Shown: positions 8,215 through 18,330 of the stretch, piece by piece
How positions within the stretch are numbered: position 1 is the stretch's first letter
How the letters are laid out: each line of letters starts with the position of its first letter
Assembly: GCF_013377015.1 (NCBI RefSeq)
Contig: NZ_JACABA010000005.1
Span: forward strand, 124,001-188,000
Length of the DNA stretch: 64,000 bases
From: Rhodopseudomonas sp.
GTDB lineage: Bacteria > Pseudomonadota > Alphaproteobacteria > Rhizobiales > Xanthobacteraceae
Direction: 5' to 3'
Notes under the pieces: model-generated
Told to the model about the DNA's origin: nothing
The model's database searches: none
Seen by the model: the letters and a program-made list of their open reading frames with translations, nothing else
Made by a program: the position numbers and the translations under genes

Positions 8215-8892
8215 TTATTCCTGCATGAGCCTGAATGCGCCGGGCGAGGCAAAGCCCTTTGCGATCGCCTCGGCGGCATCGGCCAGCGCCGCCGCAGCGC
8301 CGCGCGGATCGGCCCAGATGAAATCGCCGACCAGCACGAAATCGGCGCCGGCGGCGGCGAATTCGAACGCCTCCTCGCACGAGACCGCATAGCCAGCGCA
8401 GGGCGGCTCGAACAGTTCGGCCCACCATTGCAGCCGATCGGCGATCGCCTCAATCGAGGGCCGGTTGCCGTCCTTGTCGGGCTCGCCGAACAGCACGTAA
8501 TCGGCGCCGGCCTCGCCCGCCATCATCGAATCATGGCGGGTCGCCAGGCCGCCGACGCCGGCGATCCGGTCGGGCTTCAGATGCGGCAGCCATTCCTGCA
8601 TCGCCTCGACGCCGTCGAGATGCGCGCCGTCGGCGCCGGCCCGCGCCACCAGTTCGGCGTGGCCATCGAGCAGCACCGCCGCGCCGGCATTCTGGATCGC
8701 CGGCGCCAGCGCCTTGACCAGCGTGATCATGCTGCGCTGATCGGTCAGCTTGAGCCGCAACAACACCGCCGCGACGTCGGCGCCGGCCAGCAATGCCGGC
8801 AGGGTGGCGAGCAGCGATGACGGATCGTCAAGCACCGGCGTCGCGAGATAAAGTCGCGGCGCCGGTCGCGTCGGTGCGGGTTTCGTGGCCAT
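8215..8892 (-). CDS. thiamine-phosphate-synthase (ThiE)-like protein
   Basis: A 225-residue TIM-barrel protein resembling thiamine phosphate synthase, which joins the pyrimidine and thiazole moieties of thiamine. ThiE-like blocks are seen as LLDGHAELVARAGADGAHLD, a GVGG turn and ADYVLFGE near the C-terminal half. The usual family residues after the HL motif (HLGQ-D) are degenerate here (HLDGVEAM). It could therefore be a diverged paralogue such as the TenI/ThiE-like group rather than the main enzyme. It lies six bases downstream of the aldolase and just upstream of the Sel1 gene in a minus-strand operon. No other thiamine gene is nearby. Confidence 0.75.
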   Translation of the reverse strand: MATKPAPTRPAPRLYLATPVLDDPSSLLATLPALLAGADVAAVLLRLKLTDQRSMITLVKALAPAIQNAGAAVLLDGHAELVARAGADGAHLDGVEAMQEWLPHLKPDRIAGVGGLATRHDSMMAGEAGADYVLFGEPDKDGNRPSIEAIADRLQWWAELFEPPCAGYAVSCEEAFEFAAAGADFVLVGDFIWADPRGAAAALADAAEAIAKGFASPGAFRLMQE

Positions 8893-8898
8893 TCGAAG

Positions 8899-9924
8899 TT
8901 AAGCTGCCTTCTTCTCCAGAGCGGATTTCCACTCGCCCTTGCTGGCGAGCGAATTCATCTGCGCCCGGTGGGTGAACGCCTGCTGGCCGGCGGCGACATT
9001 CTCAGTCTTGCCGGACCATGCCTTTTGCGGCGCCGCCTGCAACGCGCGGCCGTAGGAGAACGTCAGCGGCCACGGCAGGCCGCCGATCTTGTTCATGGCG
9101 TCGAGATGCGCGGTGGCGTCCTCGTCGGACTGGCCGCCGGACAGGAAGGCGATCCCCGGTACCGCCGCCGGCACGCAGCGCTTCAACAGCCGCACCGTCT
9201 TTTCTGCGACTTCGTCGACGCTTGCCTGCTTGGCTGATTTCTTGCCGGCGATCGCCATGTTGGGCTTCAGGATCATGCCTTCCAGCGCCACCTTCTGATA
9301 ATAGAGCTGCTGGAATGTTTCCTTGAGGGCGAATTCGGTGACTTCGAAGCAGCGGTCGATGTCGTGGTCGCCGTCCATCAGTACTTCCGGCTCGACGATA
9401 GGCACGATCTGCGCTGCCTGGCAAAGCGCTGCGTAGCGCGCCAGCGCGTGGGCATTGGTGTGGATCGCCGCATAGCTCGGAATCCCGGCCCCGATGTCGA
9501 GCACCGCGCGCCATTTCGCAAAGCGCGCGCCCTGCTTGTAATATTTGGCCAGCCGCTCGGCGAGCTTGTCGAGCCCGACGGTAATCAACTCGCCCGGGCA
9601 GTTCGGAAGCGGCTGCGTGCCTTCGTCGACCTTGATGCCGGGGATGGAACCGGCGGCCTCGATCAGCTTGATCAGCGGCGTGCCGTCCTTAGCGTTCTGC
9701 CAGATCGTCTCGTCGTACAGGATGACGCCGGAGATGTAGTGCGTCATTGCGTCCTTGGAGCGGAACATCATCTCGCGGTAGTCGCGCCGGGAGTCCTCGT
9801 TGGATTCCACACCGATCACGTCGAACCGCTTCTTGATGGTGCCGGAGGATTCGTCCGCGGCGAGCAGGCCCTTGCCGGGCGCCACCATGGCTGTGGCAAT
9901 CTTGTTGAGGTCGGCGAGATTCAT
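8899..9924 (-). CDS. class I fructose-bisphosphate aldolase
   Basis: A 341-residue Schiff-base (class I) aldolase that cleaves or forms fructose-1,6-bisphosphate in glycolysis, gluconeogenesis and the Calvin cycle. The catalytic lysine is K220 in LEGMILKPNM; other family residues include DESSGTIKKRF at 24-34 and FAKWR around 135-139. The start at 9924 has GGAG behind it and gives the typical N-terminus; the longer open frame overlaps the toxin gene. It lies downstream of pgk (separated by a toxin-antitoxin pair) and immediately upstream of the thiE-like gene. Class I rather than class II aldolase with gap-pgk-tkt is notable but not rare in this group. Confidence 0.95.
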   Translation of the reverse strand: MNLADLNKIATAMVAPGKGLLAADESSGTIKKRFDVIGVESNEDSRRDYREMMFRSKDAMTHYISGVILYDETIWQNAKDGTPLIKLIEAAGSIPGIKVDEGTQPLPNCPGELITVGLDKLAERLAKYYKQGARFAKWRAVLDIGAGIPSYAAIHTNAHALARYAALCQAAQIVPIVEPEVLMDGDHDIDRCFEVTEFALKETFQQLYYQKVALEGMILKPNMAIAGKKSAKQASVDEVAEKTVRLLKRCVPAAVPGIAFLSGGQSDEDATAHLDAMNKIGGLPWPLTFSYGRALQAAPQKAWSGKTENVAAGQQAFTHRAQMNSLASKGEWKSALEKKAA

Positions 9925-9974
9925 CGTGTGTCTCCAGGGGTGGTTTCTTGGTTGTTGGGAACATCGGCTGGCTA

Positions 9975-10298
9975 TTAGACAAACCCTAAGAAAATGGCGA
10001 GGGCGCGATTGACCGCGGTCATGTCGTCCGAGGACAGATGGCCGATCAATTGGCCGGCCTTGTGTCGCGGAACCGTACTGGCTTTCTCGACCATGACCTG
10101 TGAGATTTCCCTGAGCCCGTTTTCTTCGGACGGTCCGATGACGACGCGGCATCTTTCAAGGCTGAGGACGTGGCCCGTGAGCGGCAAGATGGTGACCGAG
10201 TTCAGATGCTGAAACGCATCCGATTGGATGACGACAGCGGGGCGCGGTTTGCCGTAGTCTCCGGGCAGTGCAACGGCAATAATGTCGCCTTGCTTCAT
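9975..10298 (-). CDS. MazF/PemK-type mRNA interferase toxin
   Basis: A 107-residue protein with the MazF/PemK beta-barrel signature: KQGDIIAVALPGDYGKPRPAVV at the start (the loop with GD-GKPRP), then SVTILPLTG and a short hydrophobic end. Such toxins cut mRNA at short sequence motifs and are neutralised by the partner encoded just upstream. The ATG at 10298 overlaps the antitoxin stop (ATGA), the standard layout. Insertion between pgk and the aldolase gene suggests that it arrived as a module; no flanking repeats were seen. Confidence 0.88.
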   Translation of the reverse strand: MKQGDIIAVALPGDYGKPRPAVVIQSDAFQHLNSVTILPLTGHVLSLERCRVVIGPSEENGLREISQVMVEKASTVPRHKAGQLIGHLSSDDMTAVNRALAIFLGFV

Positions 10299-10567
10299 AC
10301 CCAGTCACTGAAGTCCGCGACCGAAAGCATCTGCTGCATGACGAGTTGGCTGTCGGCATCGGCGTTGATGATCGCGATGTCCCGGGCAATCTGCGCCTTG
10401 AACTCAGGCGAATTGATATCGGGAACCCAGATCGTCACTGGCTTCAGCCCCATCGCCTTCATCTTCTCGCGGTGCTTGCGCACACGCTGCGCAGTTTCCT
10501 TGCGGCGTGCGGTCGCGTGCTTGCTGGTCTTGCCAGCGGGACCTGCAGTCTCGTCCATGCCGTCCAT
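10295..10567 (-). CDS. MazE-like (DUF3018-type) antitoxin
   Basis: A 90-residue protein with a basic N-terminal half (RKETAQRVRKHREKMKAMG), then LKPVTIWVPDINSPEF, which is the typical DUF3018/MazE-like core, and an acidic C-terminal tail that would wrap the toxin. The start may be 10567 or the Met at 10558. It overlaps the toxin gene by four bases. In such pairs the antitoxin usually represses its own promoter, so an operator is expected in the 60 bases between pgk and this gene, although I saw no clear palindrome there. Confidence 0.82.
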   Translation of the reverse strand: MDGMDETAGPAGKTSKHATARRKETAQRVRKHREKMKAMGLKPVTIWVPDINSPEFKAQIARDIAIINADADSQLVMQQMLSVADFSDWV

Positions 10568-10627
10568 CCGTGCGCCGAAGACGTTACATGTAACATATGC
10601 CGAGCCCGGCGAGAGTTCAACCCGGGG

Positions 10628-11824
10628 TCACCTTGCCCGCAGCACCTCGACGCCCGGCAGCGGCTTGCCTTCCATCCACTCCAGGAACGCGCCGCCGGCG
10701 GTGGAAATGTAACTGAAATCGTCGGCGACGCCGGCGTGGTTCAGCGCCGCCACGGTGTCGCCGCCGCCGGCGACCGAGATCAGCTTTTTGGCTTTGGTGC
10801 GGGCCGCCGCGTGCTGCGCCGCGACCACGGTGCCGCGATCGAACGGCGTCAGTTCGAAGGCGCCGACCGGGCCGTTCCAGACCAGCGTTTTGGCGTCGTC
10901 GATCGCCGCATTGATCCGCTCGATCGAGCGCGGGCCGACGTCGAGGATCATGCTGTCGGGCGGGATCGCGTCGAGCCCATACGCAAACGACGGCGCGTTG
11001 GCCTCGAAGTGATACGCCACCGTGGCGTCGACCGGCAGAATGATGGCGCAGTTGGCGGCCTCGGCCTTGGCGAGGATCCGCAGCGCGGTCGCCGCCAGAT
11101 CCTTTTCGCACAGCGACTTGCCGACCCCGACGCCCTGCGCGTGCAGGAAGGTGTTGGCCATGCCGCCGCCGATCACCAGCGCGTCGACTTTGCTGACCAG
11201 GTTTTCGAGAAGGTCGATCTTGCTGGAGACCTTGGCGCCGCCGACGATGGCGATCACCGGATGGGTCGGCGCTTCCAGCGCCTTGTTCAGCGCGCTGAGT
11301 TCGGCCTGCATGGTGCGGCCGGCATAGGCGGGGAGCTTGTGGCCGAGGCCTTCGGTGGAGGCATGAGCGCGATGCGCCGCCGAGAACGCGTCGTTGACCC
11401 AGATGTCGCCGAGCTTGGCCAGTTCCTCGACGAAGGCGGGGAAGTTCTTTTCCTCGCCGGCGTGGAACCGGGTGTTTTCAAGGCAGAGGATGTCGCCGTC
11501 CTTCATCGCCGCGACCTTGTCGGCGACGTCATGGCCGATGCAGTCGTCGACGAACCCGACCGGGTGCTTGAGTACCTCGGCCAGGGCCGCGGCGACCGGC
11601 TTCAGCGTGTCCTTCAGATCGCGGCCCTTGGGCCGGCCCAAATGTGCCAGCAGGATGACGCGGCCGCCCTTGTCGGAGATCTCGAGAATGGTCGGCGCGA
11701 CGCGCTCGAGGCGGGTGGCGTCGGTGACGACGCCCTTGTCCATCGGCACGTTGAGATCGACGCGCAGCAGCACGCGCTTGCCTTTGACATCGACGTCATC
11801 GAGGGTGCGGAAGGATTTTGTCAT
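10628..11824 (-). CDS. pgk: phosphoglycerate kinase
   Basis: A 398-residue enzyme that interconverts 1,3-bisphosphoglycerate and 3-phosphoglycerate with ADP/ATP. The substrate-binding segment [10 protein letters not shown] is near residues 19-28, the hinge and nucleotide motifs ([23 protein letters not shown]) are in place, and length is normal. It follows gap on the same strand, with a 192-base gap containing palindromic repeats. It is part of the tkt-gap-pgk-fba carbon metabolism run. Confidence 0.97.
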   Translation of the reverse strand: MTKSFRTLDDVDVKGKRVLLRVDLNVPMDKGVVTDATRLERVAPTILEISDKGGRVILLAHLGRPKGRDLKDTLKPVAAALAEVLKHPVGFVDDCIGHDVADKVAAMKDGDILCLENTRFHAGEEKNFPAFVEELAKLGDIWVNDAFSAAHRAHASTEGLGHKLPAYAGRTMQAELSALNKALEAPTHPVIAIVGGAKVSSKIDLLENLVSKVDALVIGGGMANTFLHAQGVGVGKSLCEKDLAATALRILAKAEAANCAIILPVDATVAYHFEANAPSFAYGLDAIPPDSMILDVGPRSIERINAAIDDAKTLVWNGPVGAFELTPFDRGTVVAAQHAAARTKAKKLISVAGGGDTVAALNHAGVADDFSYISTAGGAFLEWMEGKPLPGVEVLRAR

Positions 11825-11850
11825 GACTCTGCTCGTCGTTGCCCGCGGGT

Positions 11851-11990
11851 CTCATCCTTCGAGACGCCTCGCTGCGCTCGGCTCCTCAGGATGAGGGATT
11901 GTTCTAGCGGCGAGGAGCAAACGCTCCTCGGGATGAGGTGGTTCTCCTCATGGTGAGGAGCGGGCGAAGCCCGCGTCTCGAACCATGAGG
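11851..11990. repeat. clustered palindromic intergenic repeats (families B and C)
   Basis: Two hairpin-forming units are arranged in series between gap and pgk. Unit C starts CTCATCCTTCGAGACGC and ends with GCTCCTCAGGATGAG (11851-11895). Unit B starts CCTCATGGTGAGGAGCG and ends with CGTCTCGAACCATGAGG (11946-11990). A third small inverted repeat around CGAGGAGC...GCTCCTCG lies between them. The same two units, in the opposite order, recur at 18983-19103. They are typical dispersed REP-like elements. They could act as transcript stabilisers or attenuators between gap and pgk. Confidence 0.85.
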
Positions 11991-12016
11991 CCGGTGCGCT
12001 TCTTATTGTCGGCTTC

Positions 12017-13024
12017 TTAGATCAGCTTGCCCATCGCCACGGCGGTGTCGGCCATGCGGTTGGAGAAGCCCCATTCATTGTCGTACCAGGACATCACCCG
12101 CACCAGCGTGCCGTTCTGGACCTTGGTCTGGTCCATCGCGAAGGTGGACGAGTGCGGGTCGTGGTTGAAGTCGATCGAGACGTTGGGGGCGAAGGTGTAG
12201 CCGAGGATGCCCTTCATTTCCTGATCGGCGGCGCGCTTGATCGCCTCGTTGATCTCTTCCTTGGTGGTGGTGCGCTTGGCGATGATCTTGAGATCGACCA
12301 CCGAAACGTTCGGGGTCGGCACTCGGATCGCGACGCCGTCGAGCTTGCCCTTCAGCTCCGGCAGCACCAGGCCGATCGCCTTGGCCGCACCGGTCGAGGT
12401 CGGGATCATCGACATCGCCGCGGCGCGGCCGCGATAGAGGTCCTTGTGCATGGTGTCGAGCGTCGGCTGGTCGCCCGTATAGGCGTGGATCGTGGTCATG
12501 AAGCCGGTCTCGATACCGACCAGGTCGTTCAGCACCTTGGCGACCGGGGCCAGGCAGTTGGTGGTGCAGGAGCCGTTGGAGACCACCATGTGGTCGCGGG
12601 TCAGCTTGTCGTGGTTGACGCCGAATACGATGGTGGCGTCTGCACCGTCGGACGGCGCCGAGACCAGCACGCGCTTGGCGCCGGCGGTCAGCAGCAATGC
12701 CGCCTTGTTGCGGGCGGTGAAGATGCCGGTGCATTCCAGCGCGATGTCGACGCCGAGATCCTTGTAGGGCAGCGCCGAGGGGTCCTTGACCGCGGTGACC
12801 TTGATCTTGCCCTTGCCGATGTCGATGGTGTCGCCATCGACCGTCACGGTGCCGGGAAATCGGCCATGCACGGAGTCGAAGCGCAGCAGGTGGGCGTTGG
12901 TCTCGACCGGTCCGAGATCGTTGATGCCGACGACCTCGATATCGTCGCGTCCGGCCTCATAAATCGCCCGCAACACGTTGCGGCCGATGCGGCCAAACCC
13001 ATTGATCGCCACCCGAACTGCCAT
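12017..13024 (-). CDS. gap: glyceraldehyde-3-phosphate dehydrogenase
   Basis: A 335-residue NAD(P)-linked enzyme oxidising glyceraldehyde-3-phosphate to 1,3-bisphosphoglycerate. The N-terminal Rossmann motif [10 protein letters not shown] (residues 7-16), the catalytic Cys153 in SNGSCTTNC and the paired His in [10 protein letters not shown] (about 180) are intact. It is between tkt upstream and pgk downstream, all on the minus strand. Confidence 0.98.
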   Translation of the reverse strand: MAVRVAINGFGRIGRNVLRAIYEAGRDDIEVVGINDLGPVETNAHLLRFDSVHGRFPGTVTVDGDTIDIGKGKIKVTAVKDPSALPYKDLGVDIALECTGIFTARNKAALLLTAGAKRVLVSAPSDGADATIVFGVNHDKLTRDHMVVSNGSCTTNCLAPVAKVLNDLVGIETGFMTTIHAYTGDQPTLDTMHKDLYRGRAAAMSMIPTSTGAAKAIGLVLPELKGKLDGVAIRVPTPNVSVVDLKIIAKRTTTKEEINEAIKRAADQEMKGILGYTFAPNVSIDFNHDPHSSTFAMDQTKVQNGTLVRVMSWYDNEWGFSNRMADTAVAMGKLI

Positions 13025-13158
13025 TCAACTTCTCCTTGGTGCTAATGATATCCATTCTTATGGCGCTTAAGTCTCATTCTTGCGCGGTTTCATGCCCTGA
13101 ATGGCGATCCGGCGCAATGCGTCATTGTTGTGAGCTGGATTGCGATTCCAGCCGATGG

Positions 13159-15147
13159 TTACTTGCCGTCCAGCCGGCCGGCGGCGGCGTCGACCACCGC
13201 CTCCGCGGTGATGCCGAAGTGCTTGTAGAGGTCCTTGGCCGGGGCGCTGGCACCGAACGTGCTCATGCCGATGAACACCCCGTCCGGCCCGATCACCGCG
13301 TCCCAGCCGAACCGCACCGCGGCCTCGATTGCGATCTTCACCGGCGCATTGCCGATGATGGCGTGGCGCAGATGGTCCGGCTGCTGCAGCAGCAATTCCA
13401 GCGACGGCACCGACACCACCCGGGCGGCGACGCCGCGCGCGGCCAGCAGCTTCTGCGCCGCGACCGCGATCTCGACCTCGGAGCCCGACGCGAACAGCGA
13501 CACGCTGGCCTTGCCGTGCGCGGCGATCAGCTCATAGCCGCCATGGGCGCACAGATTGTCGTCGTGCTTGGTGGTCCGCACCGGCGCGAGGTTCTGCCGT
13601 GACAGTGCCAGCACGGTCGGTCCGCTGGTATTTTCCAGCGCCAGCTGCCAGCACTCCGCGGTCTCGACCGCGTCGGCCGGGCGGAACACCCGCATGTTCG
13701 GCATCGCCCGCAGCGAGGCCAGGTGCTCGACCGGCTGGTGGGTAGGGCCGTCTTCGCCGAGCCCGATCGAATCGTGGGTCATGATGTAAACCACCGGCAG
13801 ATGCGACAGCGCCGCGATCCGCATCGAGGGCCTGGCGTAGTCGGCGAAGCACATGAAGGTGCCGCCGGCCGGAACGAAGCCGCCGTGGGAGGTGATGCCG
13901 TTCATCGCCGCGGCCATGCCCATTTCGCGAATGCCGTAATGGATGTAGCGGCCGCTGAAATCGGTCGGCGTGACGTCCTTGGCGTTTTTGGTGCGGGTGT
14001 TGTTGGATGGCGTCAGGTCGGCCGAGCCGAGCACCAATTCCGGCATCGCGCCGACCAGCGCTTCCAGCGCCAGTTCGCTGGCCTTGCGGGTGGCTATGGT
14101 CGGCGGCTCGGCGACCAGCTTGTCCTTCAACGCGCGGATCGCCTCGCCGAGTCCGTCTGGGCGGCTGCGGTCGATCACCCGGCGCTGGAATTCGCTGCGC
14201 TGCTCCTCCGGCATCGCCGCGAACCGCTCCTGCCAGTCGACATGCGCCGAGGCGCCCTCCTTGCCGGCATTGCGCCAGGCGGAGAGCACGTCGTCGGGAA
14301 TTTCGAACGGACCGTAATTCCAGCCCAGCGCTTTCTTGGCGCCGGCGAGTTCTTCAGGCCCGAGCGGCTCGCCATGGGCCTTGGAAGTGCCGGCCCGGGT
14401 CGGGGCGCCGAATCCGATCGTAGTCTTGCAGGCGATCAGGCTGGGCCGGTCGGAGGATTGCGCAGCGGTGATCGCGGCGGCGATCGCGTGTTGATCGTGG
14501 CCGTCGACATGGACCGCGTTCCAGCCATGGGCCTTGAACCGCGCCACCTGGTCGACATTGTCGGTCAGCGTCAGCGGGCCGTCGATCGAGATGCCGTTGT
14601 CGTCGTAGAGGAAGATCAGCTTCGACAGCTTGAGGTGGCCGGCCAGCGCGATCGCCTCGTGGCTGACGCCCTCCATCAGGTCGCCGTCGGAGCACAGCAC
14701 GTAGGTATAGTGATCGACGATATCGCCGAATTCCGCGGCGAGCAGCCGTTCCGCCAGGGCAAAGCCGACCGAGGACGCCACGCCCTGGCCGAGCGGGCCG
14801 GTGGTGGTCTCGACCCCACTGGTCATGAAATTCTCCGGATGGCCGGGGGTCTTGGAGCCGAGCTGGCGGAAATTCTTGATCTGGTCGAGGGTGACGTCGG
14901 CGTTGCCGGTCAGATAAAGCAGTGCATAGAGCAGCGCCGAACCGTGCCCGGCCGACAGGATGAAGCGGTCGCGGTCCGGCCAATGCGGATCGGCGGCGTC
15001 GAATTTCAGGAATTGCGTGAACAGCACGGTGGCGATGTCGGCGGCGCCCATCGGCAGGCCGGGATGGCCGGATTTGGCCTTTTCGACGGCGTCCATCGCC
15101 AGCGCGCGGATCGCGTTGGCCATACGGGAATGATCGACCTGCGTCAT
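13159..15147 (-). CDS. tkt: transketolase
   Basis: A 662-residue thiamine-diphosphate enzyme that transfers two-carbon units in the pentose-phosphate and Calvin pathways. Motifs include [15 protein letters not shown] near the N-terminus, the cofactor-binding [12 protein letters not shown], and in the second half [20 protein letters not shown]. The start at 15147 gives the usual N-terminus; a 50-residue extension in frame is not supported. It heads the gap-pgk-fba run, with a 134-base gap before gap. A long open frame on the opposite strand of this gene is a GC-bias shadow. Confidence 0.97.
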   Translation of the reverse strand: MTQVDHSRMANAIRALAMDAVEKAKSGHPGLPMGAADIATVLFTQFLKFDAADPHWPDRDRFILSAGHGSALLYALLYLTGNADVTLDQIKNFRQLGSKTPGHPENFMTSGVETTTGPLGQGVASSVGFALAERLLAAEFGDIVDHYTYVLCSDGDLMEGVSHEAIALAGHLKLSKLIFLYDDNGISIDGPLTLTDNVDQVARFKAHGWNAVHVDGHDQHAIAAAITAAQSSDRPSLIACKTTIGFGAPTRAGTSKAHGEPLGPEELAGAKKALGWNYGPFEIPDDVLSAWRNAGKEGASAHVDWQERFAAMPEEQRSEFQRRVIDRSRPDGLGEAIRALKDKLVAEPPTIATRKASELALEALVGAMPELVLGSADLTPSNNTRTKNAKDVTPTDFSGRYIHYGIREMGMAAAMNGITSHGGFVPAGGTFMCFADYARPSMRIAALSHLPVVYIMTHDSIGLGEDGPTHQPVEHLASLRAMPNMRVFRPADAVETAECWQLALENTSGPTVLALSRQNLAPVRTTKHDDNLCAHGGYELIAAHGKASVSLFASGSEVEIAVAAQKLLAARGVAARVVSVPSLELLLQQPDHLRHAIIGNAPVKIAIEAAVRFGWDAVIGPDGVFIGMSTFGASAPAKDLYKHFGITAEAVVDAAAGRLDGK

Positions 15148-15456
15148 GATGAAAACCGCCTGAAAACCAGTGTTTGTTGATGTCCCCACCGTGTTGGGAC
15201 GCGGAGCGCGGGTCCGACACGACGCTTCGTTGCACAGGCGTTGTTGCCGGAAAAGGGCAGAGACAGGGTGAATAGCACCCCCTCCCGGCGAGTCCAAGGC
15301 CGCGACCGGCTCCCCTAAAGACGGGTGCCTCTTTACGGTGCATAGCGTTGCGGCGACGTTGCGCTGGGCTTGCTTGCCACGTAAATTTCGGCCTCTAAAG
15401 GCTTGTCTGACCGTGGCTTTTGTTTGGACGGCTTTTCCGAAGGGTCGCAGAGACGC
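15148..15456. other. intergenic region between tkt and the DUF4164 gene
   Basis: About 310 bases separate the divergent tkt and DUF4164-zapA genes and must contain both promoters. I see no tRNA, riboswitch-like pattern or strong palindrome. zapA of related bacteria often lies near the 6S RNA gene, but nothing resembling it was recognised here. Confidence 0.5.
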
Positions 15457-15780
15457 ATGAAGGATCGACCTGTCAGCGGTTCCCTGGGCGCCGAGTCCAT
15501 CCCGGCCGAAATCGGCGCGGCGACGCGACGGTTGGCCGCGGCGCTGGAAGCGCTGGAAAGTGCCGCGGAGCGGCGCGCGGAGGCTGACCGCGATGAAGAC
15601 GAGTTGGCGTCGCGGATCCAGGCTCTGGGTGCCGACCGCTCGCGGCTCGCCGACGAGCTCGACGGCTCGCTGGTGCGCTCGCGCCGGCTGGAGCGCGCGA
15701 ACCGCGAGATCGCGCAGCGGCTCGACGCGGCGATCGGCAGCATCCGCGCGGTGCTCGATGCCGAGGAGGAGCCGTCATGA
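15457..15780 (+). CDS. DUF4164-type coiled-coil protein
   Basis: A 107-residue protein, nearly all coiled coil: long Ala/Glu/Arg/Leu heptads run from about residue 15 to 95 ([29 protein letters not shown]-like pattern). The family (DUF4164) is found in Rhizobiales immediately upstream of zapA. Function is not established; position and coiled-coil form suggest an accessory role in division-ring organisation. The start at 15457 is preferred over 15403 because the extra residues look non-coding. Its stop overlaps the zapA start (ATGA). Confidence 0.78.
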   Translation: MKDRPVSGSLGAESIPAEIGAATRRLAAALEALESAAERRAEADRDEDELASRIQALGADRSRLADELDGSLVRSRRLERANREIAQRLDAAIGSIRAVLDAEEEPS

Positions 15781-16187
15781 CCGCGAAGGCTCCGCCCGCC
15801 GCCGCCAACCATGTCAACGTCACCATCAATGGCCGGCAGTACCGGATGGCCTGCGAGGAGGGCCAGGAACCGCGGCTGCTAGCTCTTGCCGACAATCTGG
15901 AATCGCGGATTCAGGATCTGCGCGGCAAGTTCGGCGAAATCGGCGACGCGCGGCTCGTGGTGATGGCGGCGCTGATCGCGGCCGACGAATTGATCGACGC
16001 CAAGGGCCGGATCGCTGCGCTCGAACAGGAGCTCGACGCGCTACGCAGCGGCAGCACCGACGCAATCGACCGCGCCAGCCTCACCAACCGCGCCGTGATC
16101 GCGGCGCTGAATTCCGCCGCCGAGCGGATCGAGAAAACCACCCAGGTGCTGAACCGCACCATCGGCGGCGGCATCGCGATCGGTTAG
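15777..16187 (+). CDS. zapA: cell division protein ZapA
   Basis: A 136-residue ZapA-family protein, which binds and bundles FtsZ filaments at mid-cell. The N-terminal globular part (HVNVTINGRQYRMACEEGQE, residues 12-31) is diagnostic, followed by LADNLESRI and a long C-terminal coiled coil. It is translationally coupled with the preceding coiled-coil gene. Downstream is a palindromic repeat and then the convergent RNA methyltransferase gene. Confidence 0.92.
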   Translation: MTAKAPPAAANHVNVTINGRQYRMACEEGQEPRLLALADNLESRIQDLRGKFGEIGDARLVVMAALIAADELIDAKGRIAALEQELDALRSGSTDAIDRASLTNRAVIAALNSAAERIEKTTQVLNRTIGGGIAIG

Positions 16188-16221
16188 TTGCTAATCTTGC
16201 GGCGTCGCTGACTTCAAGCTT

Positions 16222-16331
16222 GTCATTCCGGGGCGCGAGCAGCCTTGCTGCGAGCGAACCCGGAATCTCGCTGTCCGGCCGTGTGGCGAGATTCCGGGTT
16301 CGCTCGCCAAGGGCTCGCGCCCCGGAATGAC
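16222..16331. repeat. palindromic intergenic repeat, family A, copy 1
   Basis: A 110-base element with nested symmetry. The outer arms GTCATTCCGGGGCGCGAG and their complement close the element, and inner arms GCGAACCCGGAATCTCGC pair with GCGAGATTCCGGGTTCGC. It would fold into a long cruciform or hairpin. A second copy is at 27125-27247. It sits between convergent zapA and the RNA methyltransferase gene, where it may serve as a bidirectional terminator. Confidence 0.9.
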
Positions 16332-16343
16332 GCAGTCATTCAT

Positions 16344-17582
16344 TCACTTGCGAAACCGTGCCACCAGTTCGACATGCGGCGTGTGCCGGAATTGATCGAC
16401 CGGCGTGACGCTGTCGATCGTATAGCCGCCGTCGATCAGTATCTTCGCATCGCGCGCGAAAGTTGAAACGTTGCATGACACCGCGACCACCAGCGGCACA
16501 CGGCTGGCGGCGAGCTTTTCGGCCTGCGCCTGCGCGCCCTGCCGCGGCGGATCGAACACCACGGCGTCGATGTCGCGCAGTTCCTGCGGCACCAGCGGAC
16601 GGCGGAACAGGTCGCGGGTCTCGGCCTTGATCGGCCTCAGCCCGGAGGTGGAGGTGATCGCCTTCTGCAACGCCTGCACCGCGGGCTCGTCGCTGTCATA
16701 GGCCAGGACGCGCGATTTCGCCGCCAGCCGCAGCGCGAACGGGCCGACGCCGCAGAATAGATCGGCGATCAGTTTGGCCTTGCCGCAATGGGCCAGCACC
16801 AACTCTGCCAACGCCTGTTCGCCCGCCGCGGTGGCTTGCAGGAACGCGCCCGGCGGCAGCGCCAGTTGCGCGGCGCCGATCTCGATCACCGGCGGATCGC
16901 GCATCAGCACCAGTTCGCCGTGCCGTGTCAGTCGCGCCAGCCGATGCTGCTCGGCGATGCCCGACAACACGCCGATCAGCTTGGTCGGCAGCGGCCCGGA
17001 GCCGCGGACATCGACATCGAGTCCGTTATTGGCGGCGGTGACCTGGATATCGAGCGGCTTGCCGACGATGGTCAGCGCTTCCGCCAGCGCCCAGGCGGCG
17101 TCGATCGCGCCGGTGAGGCCGGGGTCGAGGATCGGACAATGATCGATCGCGACGATGTCGTGGCTGGAGGCCGCGGCGAAGCCGACCTTCAGCACCTCAT
17201 GGGTGCCCTTGCGGGCATGCAGCGTGATCCGGCGTCGCCCGGCGCCGTGGGCGTCGATCAGCGGCGCGACCTCGCAGGCGATCCCGGACAGTCGCAGCGT
17301 CTCGACCACCAGCCCGCGCTTCCACGTCTGATAGGCCTCCGGCTGCCAGTGCTGGATCGCGCAGCCGCCGCAGACGCCGAAATGCGGGCAGAACGGTTCG
17401 ATCCGCTGCGGGCTCGGCTGGTCCACCCGCAGCAGCCGGCGGCGGTCGGGATGGCCGTGGACCAGTTCGGCTTCGACGGTCTCGCCGCCCAGCGCGTAGG
17501 GCACGTAGACCGTTTCATCGCCGACATAGCCGACGCCATCGCCGCGATGGCCGACATGATCGATGGTGAGAAGCTCAACCAC
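16344..17582 (-). CDS. TrmA/RlmD-family RNA m5U methyltransferase with FeS site
   Basis: A 412-residue SAM-dependent RNA uridine-C5 methyltransferase. Order: an N-terminal TRAM-like part, a cysteine cluster C65, C71, C74 ([11 protein letters not shown]) for a [4Fe-4S] centre, SAM motif [21 protein letters not shown], the catalytic C370 in [10 protein letters not shown] and the general base E405 in FRHTPHVE. In related bacteria this protein modifies 23S rRNA (or tRNA); the exact target cannot be read from the sequence. Its start overlaps the tlyA stop by eight bases, so the two rRNA-modification genes are coupled. Confidence 0.92.
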   Translation of the reverse strand: MVELLTIDHVGHRGDGVGYVGDETVYVPYALGGETVEAELVHGHPDRRRLLRVDQPSPQRIEPFCPHFGVCGGCAIQHWQPEAYQTWKRGLVVETLRLSGIACEVAPLIDAHGAGRRRITLHARKGTHEVLKVGFAAASSHDIVAIDHCPILDPGLTGAIDAAWALAEALTIVGKPLDIQVTAANNGLDVDVRGSGPLPTKLIGVLSGIAEQHRLARLTRHGELVLMRDPPVIEIGAAQLALPPGAFLQATAAGEQALAELVLAHCGKAKLIADLFCGVGPFALRLAAKSRVLAYDSDEPAVQALQKAITSTSGLRPIKAETRDLFRRPLVPQELRDIDAVVFDPPRQGAQAQAEKLAASRVPLVVAVSCNVSTFARDAKILIDGGYTIDSVTPVDQFRHTPHVELVARFRK

Positions 17583-18330
17583 GGCGCGCGCCGAGAAAGA
17601 ATTCGGCGTTGCCGTCGCCGCCGGCGATCATTGATGCAAACACCTTGATATCTTCGCAGCCAAGCGCGGCCGCGTAGGCGGCGACGTCGTCGCACACCGC
17701 CTGATGCACCGCCTCGTCGCGCACCACGCCGCGCTTGGCATGTTTCCGCGTCGCCTCGAATTGCGGCTTGATCAGCGCCAGCAGATGCATCGGCGCCGCC
17801 GCCAATGACAGCGCCGCCGGCAGCACCGCCTTCAGCGAGATGAAGCTGGCGTCGATCACCACCACATCCGGCCGCTGCGGCAGCCTTTGGCCCTGGAGAC
17901 TGCGAATGTCGGTTTCCTCCATTGAGACAATTCTCGGATGGCCATGCAGCGACCCATGCAGTTGGCCGCGCCCGACATCGACCGCGAACACCAGGCTGGC
18001 GCCGTTCGCCAGCAGCACCTCGGTGAAGCCGCCGGTGGAGGCGCCAACGTCGAGACAGATATGCCCTTCGATGGGAATCGGATAGTGCTCCAGCGCGCCG
18101 GCGAGCTTGACGCCGCCGCGTGACACCCATGGATGTGCGGGCTCTGCCTGCAATACGGCGTCTTCGGCGATGCCTTCCGACGGCTTCGCCACCGGCTTGC
18201 CGTCGGCGATCACCAAGCCGGCTTCGATCGCAGCCTGCGCCCTGGCGCGGCTTTCGAACAGCCCGCGCTCGACCAGCACGACATCGGCGCGTTTGCGGGG
18301 AGCGCTGTTGCCGGGTCTGGCCAAGTTCAA
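17575..18330 (-). CDS. tlyA: TlyA-family rRNA 2'-O-methyltransferase
   Basis: A protein of about 251 residues with an N-terminal S4 RNA-binding domain ([19 protein letters not shown]) and a C-terminal FtsJ-type methyltransferase ([31 protein letters not shown]). TlyA proteins methylate 16S and 23S rRNA cytidines and influence capreomycin sensitivity. The start is uncertain: TTG at 18330 overlaps the stop of the upstream gene (TTGA) and gives a family-like N-terminus, whereas the ATG at 18411 lies well inside that gene. It overlaps the downstream TrmA-family gene. Confidence 0.88.
   Translation of the reverse strand: MNLARPGNSAPRKRADVVLVERGLFESRARAQAAIEAGLVIADGKPVAKPSEGIAEDAVLQAEPAHPWVSRGGVKLAGALEHYPIPIEGHICLDVGASTGGFTEVLLANGASLVFAVDVGRGQLHGSLHGHPRIVSMEETDIRSLQGQRLPQRPDVVVIDASFISLKAVLPAALSLAAAPMHLLALIKPQFEATRKHAKRGVVRDEAVHQAVCDDVAAYAAALGCEDIKVFASMIAGGDGNAEFFLGARRG

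Noticed and set aside
13723-15180. 485-codon open frame on the plus strand opposite tkt
   Set aside because: It is an antisense shadow of the high-GC transketolase gene; the composition is Arg/Asp/His-rich without any domain, and tkt is unmistakable.
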